Shown: positions 33,191 to 44,820 of the stretch, in pieces
How positions within the stretch are numbered: the first letter of the stretch is position 1
Layout of the letters: every line of letters starts with the position of its first letter
DNA from: Nicotiana tabacum
Lineage: Eukaryota > Streptophyta > Magnoliopsida > Solanales > Solanaceae
DNA: 64,000 bases
NCBI RefSeq assembly: GCF_000715075.1
Contig: NC_134082.1
Location: 208,329,948 to 208,393,947, forward strand
Direction: 5' to 3'
Notes under the pieces: model-generated
Seen by the model: only the letters and a program-made list of their open reading frames with translations
Database searches by the model: none
What the model was told of the DNA's origin: nothing
Program-made: the position numbers and the translations under genes

Positions 33191-33840
33191 TAGTTGAGAA
33201 TGTTCTTCGATGGAGCGACAAACTTCAAAGGAGTTGGCATAGGAGCAGTCCTAGTATCAGAAACCGGTCAACATTATCCGATGTCTGCCAAACTCAGGTT
33301 CCCGTGCACCAACAGTATAGCCGAGTGTGAAGCCTGCATCTTAGGATTCAAAATGGCCATTGACATGAATGTTCAAGAGTTGCTAGTGATTGGAGATTCA
33401 GACCTACTTATACATTAGGTGCGAGAATAATGGGCAACCAAAAACTTCAAGATACACCCGTATCTGCAGCATGTACAGGATTTGAGAAAGATGTTCAAGA
33501 AGACGGAATTCTAGCATGTTCCCAAGGTCTAGAATGAGTTTGCCGATGCATTGGCTACCCTGTTATCTATGATACAACATCCAGACAAGAATTTCATTGA
33601 TCCCATTCCAGTAAAGATCCATGATCAGCCAGCTTACTGTGCCCATATTGAAGAAGAAGCAGATGGAAAGCCTTGTTTTCATGATATCAAGGAATATTTG
33701 GCAAAATGAGAGTACCAGAGCCTGCAAATCCTACTCAGAAATGCACACTTTGGAGATTTTCCAATAACTTCTTTCACAGTGGAGGAATCCTGTATAGGAG
33801 GACTCCCGATTTGGGACTATTAAGATGTGTCGATGCAAAG
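33190..33840 (+). pseudogene. Second (archaeal-type) RNase H of element A
   Basis: MFFDGATNFKGVGIGAVLVS, NSIAECEACILGFKMAIDM and VIGDSDLLIH (33194-33418) form the core, then stops, and QNEFADALATLLSMIQHPDK (about 33530-33595). In element B the second motif reads AEYEA; here it reads AECEA, so the catalytic Glu is kept. It is interrupted by stops at about 33185, 33418, 33428, 33513 and 33708. Placement between RNase H and integrase marks the Tat lineage. Confidence 0.87.
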
Positions 33841-34912
33841 GAAGCATCCAAGCTACTAGAGTAAATTCATGTTGGGACCTACGAACCACATATGAACGGT
33901 TTTGTCTTAGCAAAAAAAATACTCTGGGTTGGTTACTCTTGGATGACTATGGAAACGAACTGCATCCAGTATGTTCAAAAATGTCACCGCTGTCAGATAT
34001 ATGCAGTCATGATAAAGGTACCTCCAAACGATCTTAACACAACAAGCTCACCATGGTCGTTCGCCGCCTGGGGAATGGATGTTATTGGACCAATCGAGCC
34101 TGCCGCTTCCAACAGACACAGGTTTATCCTGGTAGCTATCAACGATTTCACCAAATGGGTAGATGTTGCATCTTATAGAGCAGGAACTAAGAAAGTTGTG
34201 GCAGACTTTGTCCGCAACTGCATTATTTGTCGATTTGGAATCCCAGAGTCAATCATCACTGATAATGGCTCCAACCTCAATAACGACTTGATGAAAGCTA
34301 TGTGTGAGACTTTCAAGATCAGACACAAGAATTCCACAGCCTACAGGCCTCAGATGAATGGATCCATAGAAGTCGCCAACAAGAATATCAAGAAAATATT
34401 GAGGAAAATGATAGAAAAGTATAAGCAGTGGCACGATGAGTTATCATTTTCTCAATTGGGGTATCGCACCACAGCCCTCACATCAACCGAGGCAACCCCC
34501 TATATGCTGGTTTATGGTACAGAGGTTGTTATTCCCGCTGAAGTAGAAATACCTTCCCTAAGGATCATACAAGAAGTTGAGCTCGATGATGCGGAGAGGG
34601 TAAAAAGTCGTTATGAGAAACTAGCGATGAAAAGAGAATGAATGCAGTTTGCCATGGTCAACTCTATCAGAACAGAATGTCTAGAGTCTTCAACAAAAGA
34701 GTCAAGCCAAAACAATTCACACTGAGGCAGCTGGTGTTAAAGAAATTTTTTTGTATCAAGATAAAGCCAAAGGGAAATTCTCTCCCAACTGGCAGGGTCC
34801 ATACATGGTTCACCGGGTTCTAACAGGAGGATCCCTCATACTTGCAGAAATGGACGGAGAAGTGTAGCCGAAGCTGATCAATTCAGATGCAGTCAAGCGC
34901 TACTATGTGTAA
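33840..34912 (+). pseudogene. Integrase of element A, catalytic triad retained
   Basis: After stops near 33820-33860 a long open stretch (33892-34641) has YVQKCHRCQIYA (zinc finger C-x2-C), WGMDVIGPIEPA (first Asp), SIITDNGSNLNNDL (second Asp) and NGSIEVANKNIKKIL (Glu). The GTEVVIPAEVEIPSLR block follows. A frameshift at about 34640 leads into CHGQLYQNRMSRVFNKRVKP, another near 34735, and one stop near 34866; the chain ends NSDAVKRYYV at TAA 34910-34912. The upstream zinc-binding histidines lie in the damaged part. It would insert the element cDNA. The core domain is much better kept than that of element B. Confidence 0.9.
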
Positions 34913-34941
34913 TCATTATGTTTTCCTTATGTGATGTAATT

Positions 34942-34992
34942 TGAACTACACCTGACCTGATTCCCGTTTAAGAGGGGATACTTAGGTAGCCC
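34942..34992 (+). repeat. Double-stem hairpin motif, copy A1 (integrase/3' UTR border)
   Basis: Sense strand: CTAC 34946-34949 with GTAG 34986-34989 outside, TTCCC 34961-34965 with GGGGA 34974-34978 inside, and the conserved CTGATTC between. It lies 30 bases after the pol stop, like copy B2. Confidence 0.65.
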
Positions 34993-35045
34993 TATGGGTT
35001 CGGTCACAATTCAATAAAAATTCCATTTCCCCTACAATTGGAAAC

Positions 35046-35172
35046 TAGGGCAGAATTTTGAGGAGGACCCTCAAAATTGCGAAGTAACTTCAGCCGATCA
35101 TCGCACAAGTAACAGTCAGAAACGTCAACCCATCAAACTGGGGCAGAATTTTAAGGAGGACCCTCAAAATTC
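35046..35172 (+). repeat. Two copies of a 10-bp-stem hairpin in the 3' UTR of element A
   Basis: AATTTTGAGG 35054-35063 and CCTCAAAATT 35069-35078 form a perfect stem with loop AGGAC. The second copy, 35146-35156 and 35162-35172, has one mismatch. Both follow a purine-rich actggggcag (or actagggcag) motif. Element B has a related aaactggggcagaa (minus strand, about 15174-15190) and a ggaccctcctg palindrome. Confidence 0.75.
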
Positions 35173-35519
35173 TGTAGCAAGAGAGGTTGCAATGTCCCGA
35201 ACCACGTCACAATCATCGGTTCATCTAAAAGCTATTTTTAATTATACATTTATGTCATACTTTTACAAAATCATGCATGTTTATTATTGAAACTACTTTG
35301 TTTAGTGACGTTACCCCAATAATATAAACGGTATCGCCAGAGCAAAGCTGAATGAATCAAGCAAAACCAGCAGGGATATGAACTAACCTTCCCCTTACAA
35401 AACTCACAATATTTCTTTGGATGCAGGCACCAGAATTGTGAAATCATTAAACATATTGTGCACTCATGGGACAAACATTGTTCAAAATACGACTCTCCTA
35501 ACCGCTGCACTTGCAAATA

Positions 35520-37365
35520 TTTGCTATCAGCACACACAAGCAATGCCCTGTATGTCACGATGCTCCTAGTAATCACAATACCACAATCTTCTATCAGCTA
35601 AGAAAACTCTACTATCTTTTGTTATTTTCTTGCATAAGGCTACCATTCTGCCTTTCAAGACTAAATGTTGTCTCCATCTGCATTTGTATTGCATAAGGAT
35701 ACCCTTCTGCCTTCTGAGACTAAACGTTGTCTCCATCTGCATTCGCATTGGATAAGGCTACTATTCTGCCTTCCAATTTACATAAGGCTACCATTCTACC
35801 TTCCGAGACTAAACGTTATCTCCATCTGCATTTGCATTGCATAAGGCTAGCATTCTGCCTTCCGACTTGCATAAGGCTACCATTCTGCCTTCCTAGGTTA
35901 AGCTCTACCTCCATCCGCATTCACATCTTGCATAATGCTATCATTCTACCTTCCAAGGCTAAGCGCTACCTCCAATTTTCTTCAAAACTAAGAGCCATCT
36001 CAAGCACTATTTATTTCTCTTTTCTTACGGGCTAAGCTCTGCCCTTCAATTCGCAAGACTAAGCTCTGTCTTGTCTGCATAATACTTCTGCATCCTTCAT
36101 AGGCTGAAATATCGCCAACTCATCTGAAGGCATCATCGTTCGAAGGCATCATCTTCATAGCCCGAGAATACCATGTCATGGCCTGAGGATCCCTTTCAAT
36201 CTTTTGCATATCATTATTCAAAGGCTTCATGGTTCGAAGGCACCATCCTCATAGCCCGAGAGCATCATTTTATGTCCTGTGAATCCTTTATCATACGCAT
36301 CATGGCCCGGGACATCATGGTCTAAAGACATCATCCTAACCGTCCAAAGACAACATTCATAGTCCAATGGGAATTTGCATCATGTTTAAATTTATGCACA
36401 GTATATGCATGTAAACAATTGCTATCAGAACACATATGTAATGTCCTGTATGTCACGATGCTCCCAGTAATCACAATACCGCAATCTTCTATCAGCTAAG
36501 AAAACTCTACTATCTTTTGTTATTTTCTTGCATAAGGCTACCATTCTGCCTTCCGAGACTAAATGTTGTCTCTAGCTGCACTCGCATTGCATAAGGCTAC
36601 CATTCTGCCTTTCGAGACTAAATGTTGTCTCCATCTGCATTCGCATTGCATAAGGCTACTCTTCTGCCTTCCGAGACTAAACGTTGTCTCCATCTGTATT
36701 CGCATTGCATAAGGCTACTATTCTGCCTTCCAATTTGCATAAGGCTACCATTCTACCTTTCGAGACTAAACGTTGTCTCCATCTGCATTTGCATTGCATA
36801 AGGTTAGCATTCTGCCTTCCAACTTGCATAAGGCTACCATTCTGCCTTCCGAGGTTAATCTCTACCTCCATCCGCGTTTGCATCTTGCATAAGGCTATCA
36901 TTCTTCCTTCCGAGGCTAAGCTCTGCCTCCAATTTTCTTCGAAACTAAGCGCCATCTCAAGCACTATTTATTTCGTTTTTCTTACGAGCTAAGCTCTGCC
37001 CTTCAATTCGCAAGACTAAGCTCTGTCTTGTCCGCATCATACTACTGCATCCTTCATGGGCTGAAATATCGCCAATTCATTCGAAGGCATCATCGTTCGG
37101 AGGCACCATCTTCATAGCCTGAGAACACCATGTCATGGCCTGAGGATCCCTTTCAATATTTTGCATATCATTATTCAAAGTATTCATGGTTCGGAGGCAC
37201 CATCCTCATAGCCCGAGAGCATCATTTCATGGCCTGCGAATCCTTTATCATACGCTTCATGGCCCATGACATCATGGTCTAAAGACGTCATCCTAACCAT
37301 CCAAAGACAACATTCATAGTCCAACGGGAATTTGCATCATGTTTAAATTTATGCACAGTATACGC
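35520..37365 (+). repeat. ~900-bp direct duplication containing short tandem repeats, 3' UTR of element A
   Basis: 35520-36412 and 36420-37365 are collinear copies, both starting tgctatcag/gctatcag...ctgtatgtcacgatgctcc and ending tttatgcacagtata. Each holds several units of about 55-60 bp with cataaggctaccattctgcc, actaaacgttgtctccatct and gcattgc, then units with gaaggcatcatcgttc and ggcctgaggatccc. The ORFs at 35727, 36684, 35566 and 36677 are repeat artefacts. Confidence 0.9.
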
Positions 37366-37548
37366 TTATATTATTTCTAATTGCAGGTAAACCGACGAGC
37401 AACGGCCATCCCGGCGGGAGCAATTCTGCTCCAGTTCCCTCAAGCCATATCAAACCTTAATCATTCTCGTAAACCTTTCACTCACCTGGCTCTAGATATT
37501 GCGTTCGTTCTTAAAAATCTCCATCGACATACTCCACCAACGGATCCT

Positions 37549-37600
37549 GAACTACATACGGCCTGATTCATGTAGATCGAGGGATATGTAGGCAACTCAG
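37549..37600 (+). repeat. Double-stem hairpin motif, copy A2 (3' UTR/PPT border)
   Basis: CTACAT 37552-37557 pairs with ATGTAG 37586-37591; gaactac, cctgattc, gggata and gtaggcaac are conserved in the order seen in element B. The inner stem is weak in this copy (ATTC with GGAT, one G-T pair). Confidence 0.65.
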
Positions 37601-37693
37601 AAGCCAGAGTGTGGCCTAAATCTTCTTCAAACCATTTCACTCGGTTAAAATTGGCCACCATATCTTTACCCGACAACTCTTTCATCCTTCCCG

Positions 37694-37709
37694 GGTAAAG
37701 AGGGGCAGC
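37694..37709 (+). other. Polypurine tract of element A
   Basis: ggtaaagaggggcagc directly precedes the 3' LTR start TGTTGATACCC and matches the PPT of element B. Confidence 0.88.
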
Positions 37710-40700
37710 TGTTGATACCCAGCTTTTCCCTATGTATTTTCAATATGAAAAATAACTTCAAAATAGCATATATATATATATATGCATATATAAGCATGCC
37801 CAAATGTTTTATTATTTTTCATAATTTTTATTGATTTATTTTCCCCCTTTTTTATCCATAAAATTTCAATAATTATTTTCAAATTTATTATCTTGATAAT
37901 TCTTCTATTGGATTTTTATATTTATGCCGAAATATGGTTAAATTTTTTTTACATATTTTTACAATTTCATTTAGTATTATTAAAGCTAAATTGCACATAA
38001 TTGCAATATTAGCCATTTTAAGTTTTAATTGTGTCTTATATTCATAAAATTGAGTCTTGTATTTTTAAATTATTATTTATGTGTTATAAATCATTATAGT
38101 ATTTTCAATTTATTTTCAGAAGCTATTGACTATTTTTATAAATTAAAAAGGGAAAAATAGCTATTTAAATAACATTCCATTTGTATTTCAATTATAGCAT
38201 AAATTAGATCCCAAATTTCCCAACCCAATTCCAATTAAAACCTGCCCCTAACCCTTTTAAAACCAACCCGAACCCGGACCCCACCTATCCCCTTTAATCT
38301 AGGCTGTTGATCATTCAGATCAACGACCACCATTTTACCTTACCATTTTTAACCCAGAACGACCCCTAAACCTAAATCATTTCTACCAACCCGCCACCCA
38401 TGAATCCCTTCTCCTCTCAAACTCTCTGAAAACCTAAGGCTAACCTTATCCACCGCCACCCAAATCTACCCTAATCCCCTTTGATCTTCACCTAATCCAT
38501 GGACTCTCATGGCTGTTTGAGAGGTGTACTGGTCTCCTACGGATCCTGGTCATTTGTTTCTGTGATTTTATGGACAAATCTCAAAGGGATCTAGTCCAAT
38601 CTTGGCTCAACTTCTATCTATGGCCTTTTCCCGACCACCCATGGCCGATCAAGTCAGATCCATGGCTTTTCCGGCTAGATCGATAACTTTTCAAAGTCTT
38701 TTCTCACTTTTTCTGGGTTCTCTGAAACCCTAGCTTTAAGAGCTTTCTGATTTTCTTTTTGATCTATCTTAGATATGTGCATGTTATGAACTTCTTGGTG
38801 TTTTCTCAAAGGTTCTTCGATTTTCTTTCAATGTGACTCTTCGTTTTCAAATTAGGGTTTCTTAAACTCTTTTTAAAAGATCTCTTCTCTGATTTTCAGT
38901 ATTGTTTTATGATTCTAATATGTTTAATCGATTTGTTCATGTTTTTCTTCTACCTGGTTCTTCGTGTTGAAACCCTAGGTATTTTTGGGTTCTGAAGTTG
39001 TCTTTGTTTGTTATGCATGTATACTGGACTCGACTTTGTTCTTTGTGTTTAGATCCTTTTCTTTGTTTAACTTGACTGCTTCTAAAGTTCTTACCTTTTT
39101 AACTCAGATCTGTTAAAATCCTAATTTCCTTATAAATTTTTCTTTTTCTTCACTTATTGCTATGAGTTTAAAGACTTTTCTTGTTTCTGTGTGTTGATCT
39201 CCTTGCTATGTGCTAGACCGTTTCCTTCATTTTTTTGTTCTATGTGGCTACTTGACTTTGTTGACTACTCTGCTTCGAGTAGGTTTCTTTTACTATTGGG
39301 TCCTAGCCTACTCCTGCTACTACTTTATGTTTGTGTTGCCTCTTTTGGCAATATGGTTGGCCTTGCATGTCTGATACTCTTGTTCATTCTTCTCTATTTA
39401 TATGGCAAAGTGCAGAATCATGATTCTTTCTTGATTGATCTTGATTTCCTCAAGTTATGACTGATTGCAAATATTTTCTCATAAATCCCTAGTTTCACTC
39501 ATTTTGTTTAAATTGATTGATTCCTTTCCATTTGCTGTGATGTTTTACCTTTGTTGAACCCTTTCCCAAATTAAATATATTTTGTACTTAGACTCAATTA
39601 TTTATTCAATACTTTTAATATCCCTATAGGGTCAAAAATCAATCTTTCTCAAATTAGTTTTCTTTTCTTAATTATTCCTGTCAGTATCCGTTTGAACAGT
39701 AATTCCTTAATTAAAGGAAAGTACTTGTATTAATTGATTCTGATTGTGATTATTTCCATGTTTGTATTAAAACTTTACTTGTTACCTTATTTTTCTACTC
39801 ATTTTCAAAGATATAATACCCTACCCTCTCTTCTTTAAAGACACGAACAACTGAGTTCAGAACACACACTTAGACACTCAAAATTCTCTCTTTCTCTACT
39901 ACTACTTGTGTTACTGCTTTGTCTAGCCGGCTGAAAGCCAAGGCTAGACTGTGGAAGCCTACTTGCTTTACCTTTCTGCACTTTGCTTTCTCAACTGGTA
40001 TGTCTTAGTTAATTTTAAAGCTTCAACAACAACATGCTTCCTTAATTGTGTCAGCTTCTCTCATTCTTGGTCTACTTCTGCTTGTAGTTCTGTTGTGAAA
40101 CTTGCAGTCAAGTTACATTACCAGCATGCTATAATGTCTCCCCTTCCCCTTTAGATTAATGCACACCTCTGTGTGGGTTTTAAAGCATACTTTGTCAATC
40201 ACTTATTGTGTACTTGCTACCTTATGAATCCCAAACCCCTATCCCCTCTATGTGTTTGTGTTTTTTTGGTTGGTTTGTGATTATGCCAGTATCAGCTATT
40301 GCTGTGCATGTCCAAACCAGACCCCTGCTAGGGTCATGTGCTTACAGACAAGTGTCTCCCCAAAATCCATTTGACCCCCCTTATAGGACTACTGATTCTG
40401 TGTGTGATCCCATCTTGGGAGTTTGAGTTTTGTTTACTGCTACAACTACTTTCAATCCCCTCTGTTACTGATTATTTTCAAAATGGACTTGCCAGTCCAG
40501 TTTTTTTTTTTTTAAAAAAAAACTCTTTTTCAAACTATGTCAAGCACTCTCACCTATACTCTTAGAATCTATGTTCTGCCCCTTTTGTGTGAGCTTTGCC
40601 TTAGGACCCTTGAGCTCCCTCTGAACTTGGACACATAAGAGCTGGCCCTTCCACACTGCACTCACTCTGTTTGGTTATGCAATCTGGGTGTGAGCACTGC

Positions 40701-42466
40701 CCGGGATCCCTTGAGGTACTTAGGGAACTTTGACACACTCATATATGAGAAAGACTTTGGAACAATATTGGCTTTTGAGGTTTTTCATTACATAACTCAG
40801 AGAGGAAGTCAAGATCAGGCTTCCTATGGTTGTAACTTCTTATTTTTGCACCTCTTGTTGTAAGTCAATCATTTGGCCTGTAATAATTTGTAAACAAGTA
40901 TGGGGTTGGCTAGTGAAATGGGATGGGAAATATGCATGCTTTAGCTATCAAAAGGGTAGAAAGCATGTTACTAGGTTTACATTCTTACTTGTGCAATAGA
41001 AACTATGCCTAGGACTCATTTCATGCATTAGAGATCATGCTCCTTAGGATTTACACTTACTCTTCAGCATATCCATTTCACTATCATATCACTTAGAAAA
41101 TCCTGCATTAAATGTGTTGATAACCAGTGTTTTCTGCGATCATGTTCCTACTGCCATGCACACTTAGAGATCCTGTTTTAGGCTAAACAATACTAACAAA
41201 CATATCATCTCTGCATATTCTGGAAATCAAGTTTTAAACGCTGTAATATTTGTAGTTATAGAAATCCTGCTTAGGATTCTGCATATACATTATTCTGCAT
41301 CTCTGCACATTAGATATCATGTCTTTAGGATTTCATTTATATTCGCTTAAACACGCCTAGGCTAACTATGAACGCATAAAAGGAATAAAACAATTTTACT
41401 TAGTCTTTACGACCAACTGACAATAATTCTATGTGCTGAACACCTAGAACTACATGTCTTAGGTAATAATAATCTCCAAATGTCTTAATGGTTCTGAATA
41501 ATTACTGCTTACGCCTAGGCAGCCTTAGGTAATAACCTGAATAAAACTGGGACTGCCCTTATCTAATTATCAACTACTACAACCAGCAGGCAGGCCTGAT
41601 TCAGACTTCTTTTCTGAGTTATATAATGAATCTGGTTCTGATTCAAATACCCTACTTTAGGATTCCAAAATTCAAACCTTAATTATGTATAAGTCATGCT
41701 GTCTATGTGCACTACTTGCGGAGGTATAACTGAGCCTTCTATTTGCTTATATGTTTCCCCCTAATTGCAGTCTTATATGTTTTTGTATGTCGCCTTAGAA
41801 TTTTACCTTAAACCTAAGGGTCAACCTAGAACCTCCTTCTTAAAGGAATATGGGTCCTAAAATTCCTCTGGGACTGATAGGAATGGGATGGGTAACAATA
41901 TAAAATAGTGGTCGAGACCAACCCTCTCTTTAATACCTTCACGGGGTGGGAAGGGTAGATATGGATATGATGACCGGTGTGCTAATACCACGTGTATCCC
42001 CTCTTCTGCGGAGTGTCATACCGGGTATTGCATTGATGTGATCCATATTACAAACTAACCCAGGACACCCCTTTATTTTTATAAGTATGCTTAGACTATA
42101 ACTCTTTTCAAAACCTTGCTTTTATTGTTTTCAAACACTTGTGTATTTAAACTCAAAATCCCCTATTACTTGATCCTTATTTGTTTACATGCTAATTGCA
42201 CAAATTCACAAAATCTATCTGGCCAAAAACTACATTAGTGGATCCTGAGGGGTGCCTAACACCTTTCTCTTAGGATAATTTCAAGCCCTTATCCTATCTC
42301 TGGTTGTCAAACATAGTTGAACCCTATAGGTGCCCTAACACACCTTAATATCATTAGGTGGAGACTCTTAATATACCCAATTCCCAAAAGGAAATGATTC
42401 AGTACACCCCATAAGCATCGAAACCTGGACTCCTCTCCGATGGGAGGGGGAAAAGGGGGCGCGACA
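37710..42466 (+). repeat. 3' LTR of element A, full length
   Basis: 4757 bp from TGTTGATACCC to GCGACA. Positions 39302-42466 repeat 1139-4306. A TA-dinucleotide run lies at about 37768-37791. The next five bases, cagat, would be the target duplication; the left one is outside the window. The LTR has no supported gene, although it contains AT-rich U3 and pyrimidine-rich stretches. Confidence 0.95.
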
Positions 42467-42599
42467 CAGATGACTCTGGTTCCTTCCTTCGTATGTTACG
42501 ATGGGAGCTGATACATCCCTTCAATCGTGTCGTTCTGACTTCGAACACGTGTCGCTCACCAGTAGGTTTCCTCCGAATGTGAAACATCGGCTGTTTCTC

Positions 42600-42606
42600 T
42601 ATAAAA
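42600..42606 (+). promoter_or_regulatory. Candidate TATA box before the 42.8-kb pseudogene
   Basis: TATAAAA sits about 240 bases ahead of the ORF at 42841 and is followed by a pyrimidine-rich, ATG-poor leader. It resembles a real promoter of the element this pseudogene came from. Confidence 0.45.
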
Positions 42607-42840
42607 GCCTCCTTCCTCTGTCCTTTTTTTACTTTCCGATCAAACTACTATCTTCGAGCCTGCCAATCATTATCGAAACCTTCTTCAATCTTCATATCTT
42701 CTTCCTTGTTCTTCAATCTTCATAACAATTTTCAGATTTCTGCCCAAAATTTCCTCAAATCTTCACACCTTGTTCTTCATCTTAAAAAACCATTTTTCCA
42801 AACTTCGTGTTTATTTCAAATATTCAAACACTCCCTCAAA

Positions 42841-44137
42841 TGATAATAGCAAAAACATCGAAAACCGTTCGTCAACAAGTTGCCCCTTCATCTTCTCAAA
42901 CGGCTGATAGTACTGAAGTGATCGCCCCCGAGGTGGTGGCCCTTGAAACGGCCTCCCCCATTATGGCTGCTAACGTCCGTCGAGCCTCACTTGTCGGTGT
43001 TCATTCCGAAGGCCTGCTCAATCGCAGACGACTTCAAAATCGAGAAGCCTTCACATAAACAGGATCGGGGCGAAGGAGTCTCGAAATAGATATGTTATGT
43101 GACCGAAGACATTCTTCACATAGTTCGAAAGGACAACAATTGGGAAGGCAATATCGTAGTAGTCCCCAGGCCGGAGGACGCCGTTACTACCCATATGGAA
43201 CGGCATTTAAGTATTTACAGATATCCTTTCACGTTGGGATCAATGGATCCGATTGTTCTAGAATTTTACAAGAGGTATGAGGTACGCCTCAGGCAAATTC
43301 AACCATCATTATGGAGGATCGTGACCCTCATCCGTTACTTCGTGAACAAGACCGAATCTCTTATGTTCACGATGGACCACCTGCTTCGATTATACAGTCC
43401 CTAGATGTTCCGAGAGGGGCTGATCAAGCTCACACGTCAAAAATCTGTCATGGATACCCGGGGTGAAACTTCCCAGGATATCCGTTCTGCACAAAAGGAG
43501 GTGCCCAACATGATTGAGATCTTAGGGACTCCCTACTACACCATGTCTATGCTCGAGAAGGCCCAAGCGAGGAAGGAGAAATCCAACGAGGGGGCAAGGG
43601 TGCAGAAGATCACCTCCACTCCTTCTTCGACGGAGTGGATTCGTCCTTTTTGGAAGACTTCTATGGTCTAGGTGACTTAGAGGTTCCGAAGAAAGATACC
43701 TCCTCGGAGGCAGGTGGACCGAGATCGAGCTCGAAATTAGTCAATCAGTTCCCTGCTCTGACTGCGGACTCCGATCACAAGAGGTCGATTATACTGACCA
43801 TCCCGGAGGATGTCTGGGTTTTGTCCACTCTTGTAGGGAGCATCAGGAGGGGGTTGTCAAGAATCTCCAGGCCGAGCTGGATGTTGCTCAGAAGGAGCAT
43901 GCCAACTTAGTGGAAAAGGTAAAGATTTTCTATGTTAGAAATGAAAGTTCGGTCGCCGAGGATAACAACAATACTTCACAGGTCTAGCAGAAGATCGAGC
44001 AGATCAACCAACTCCACAAGGAGATGGATGAGGTCCAAGTGATGACCGATGGGTGGAAAACAACATGGACCTGCTGGCCTTGGAGAAGGAGACTGGCCAG
44101 GACAAGTTGTCTTCGGTGAAAGTTCAGTTTCGAGTGG
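42841..44137 (+). pseudogene. Decayed transposon-protein-like gene with coiled coil
   Basis: The frame opens MIIAKTSKTVRQQVAP at 42841 with a Ser/Ala/Pro-rich head to a stop at 43058. In a second frame (43099-43404) comes DILHIVRKDNNWEGNIVVVP, THMERHLSIYRYPFTLGSMD, PIVLEFYKRYEVRLRQIQPS and FVNKTESLMFTMDHLLRLYS, the fold of the 'putative plant transposon protein'/plant-mobile-domain-like proteins often seen in Solanaceae. After a stop it continues FREGLIKLTRQ. Then the match breaks, with apparent deletion. The 3' part (about 43840-44050) is coiled coil (NLQAELDVAQKEHANLVEKV, EQINQLHKEMDEVQ). Several frameshifts and stops make it a pseudogene. Its native element is not identifiable. Confidence 0.65.
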
Positions 44138-44820
44138 CCTTGGTGTTTCTAGTTTCCTTAAAACATGGATAACAATTTAATTTATAAGAGGTTTTAAGGA
44201 TATGCGGATTAATTTAATACAAACGATTAATAGCGTTAGATTAAATAAATAAAAGACATAATATATTGCCAAACCAATAGCGGGAGTGATCCCGGACTCG
44301 GTAATAGCTTAATGAAGTGTATGTCTTCGGTCCCAGGCTCAAAATAATAGAGCACTTGATGGAAAAAAGTAAGAACAGAGAAAAATAATGGTATATAGCC
44401 TTGATATGCATGTTACAAAAAGTGTCCAATAAATAGTCAGACTCCCCTTTATATAGTAGGGGAATTTTACCCTAAGTACAATTCTAAAAAAAAGTAACAA
44501 TCTTCCGTTTTGCTAATCACTGATTTTCTGCCGATGCGGCCGAGATTCATGTCGTGATATCTGGTCAAGCATGGACATCACAGCCCTTTGTTAGTCGTGC
44601 AGCCGTTTAGTAATGCTCTCCGAAGCCTCGATCCTTAAATCGAACCCGGGGGATATGACCCCGATATCCCAGAGAGTAGGTGTTTTGCCTGAGCCCCTAT
44701 ATGAGGGGCTCTTCACTTTGACTTTGATACACTACGGTCACGTTCCTGCTCCGTTTGGGTCACCGGGAAGTCGGGTCATGCAGTGGGCGCGGTTTCACCC
44801 ATATACAAGAATATAGCTGG
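44138..44820 (-). mobile_element. LTR-like or promoter-like fragment
   Basis: The minus strand has CTATATAAAGGGG (44444-44456) followed by a leader-like stretch; GC-rich parts (aatcgaacccgggggatatg, cgatatcccagag) contrast with AT-rich flanks. It looks like the U3-R part of an LTR, but no partner repeat, PBS or PPT is visible in the window. Confidence 0.4.

Larger units (their letters stand above)
1139..42466 (+). mobile_element. Element A: Tat/Ogre-type Ty3/gypsy retrotransposon, split by element B
   Basis: Domain order on the + strand is LTR, PBS, ORF1 remnant, gag, aspartic protease with G-patch, RT, RNase H, second (archaeal-type) RNase H, integrase, repeat-rich 3' UTR, PPT, LTR. The second RNase H and the PBS tggcgactctgctgggga are characteristic of the Tat/Ogre lineage. 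The two LTR copies (1139-4306 and 39302-42466) differ at 8 of about 207 sites in the first stretch I compared. Element B sits at 10063-32259; removing it and one copy of taccata reconnects the RT reading frame across the join. Stops and frameshifts in every domain make it non-autonomous. The first ~1.6 kb of the 5' LTR lies beyond element C, outside the window. Confidence 0.93.

Noticed and set aside
35727..36992. ORFs repeated at 35727/36684 and 35566/36677
   Set aside because: Translations of tandem repeats in both directions, without start context or conserved protein features.
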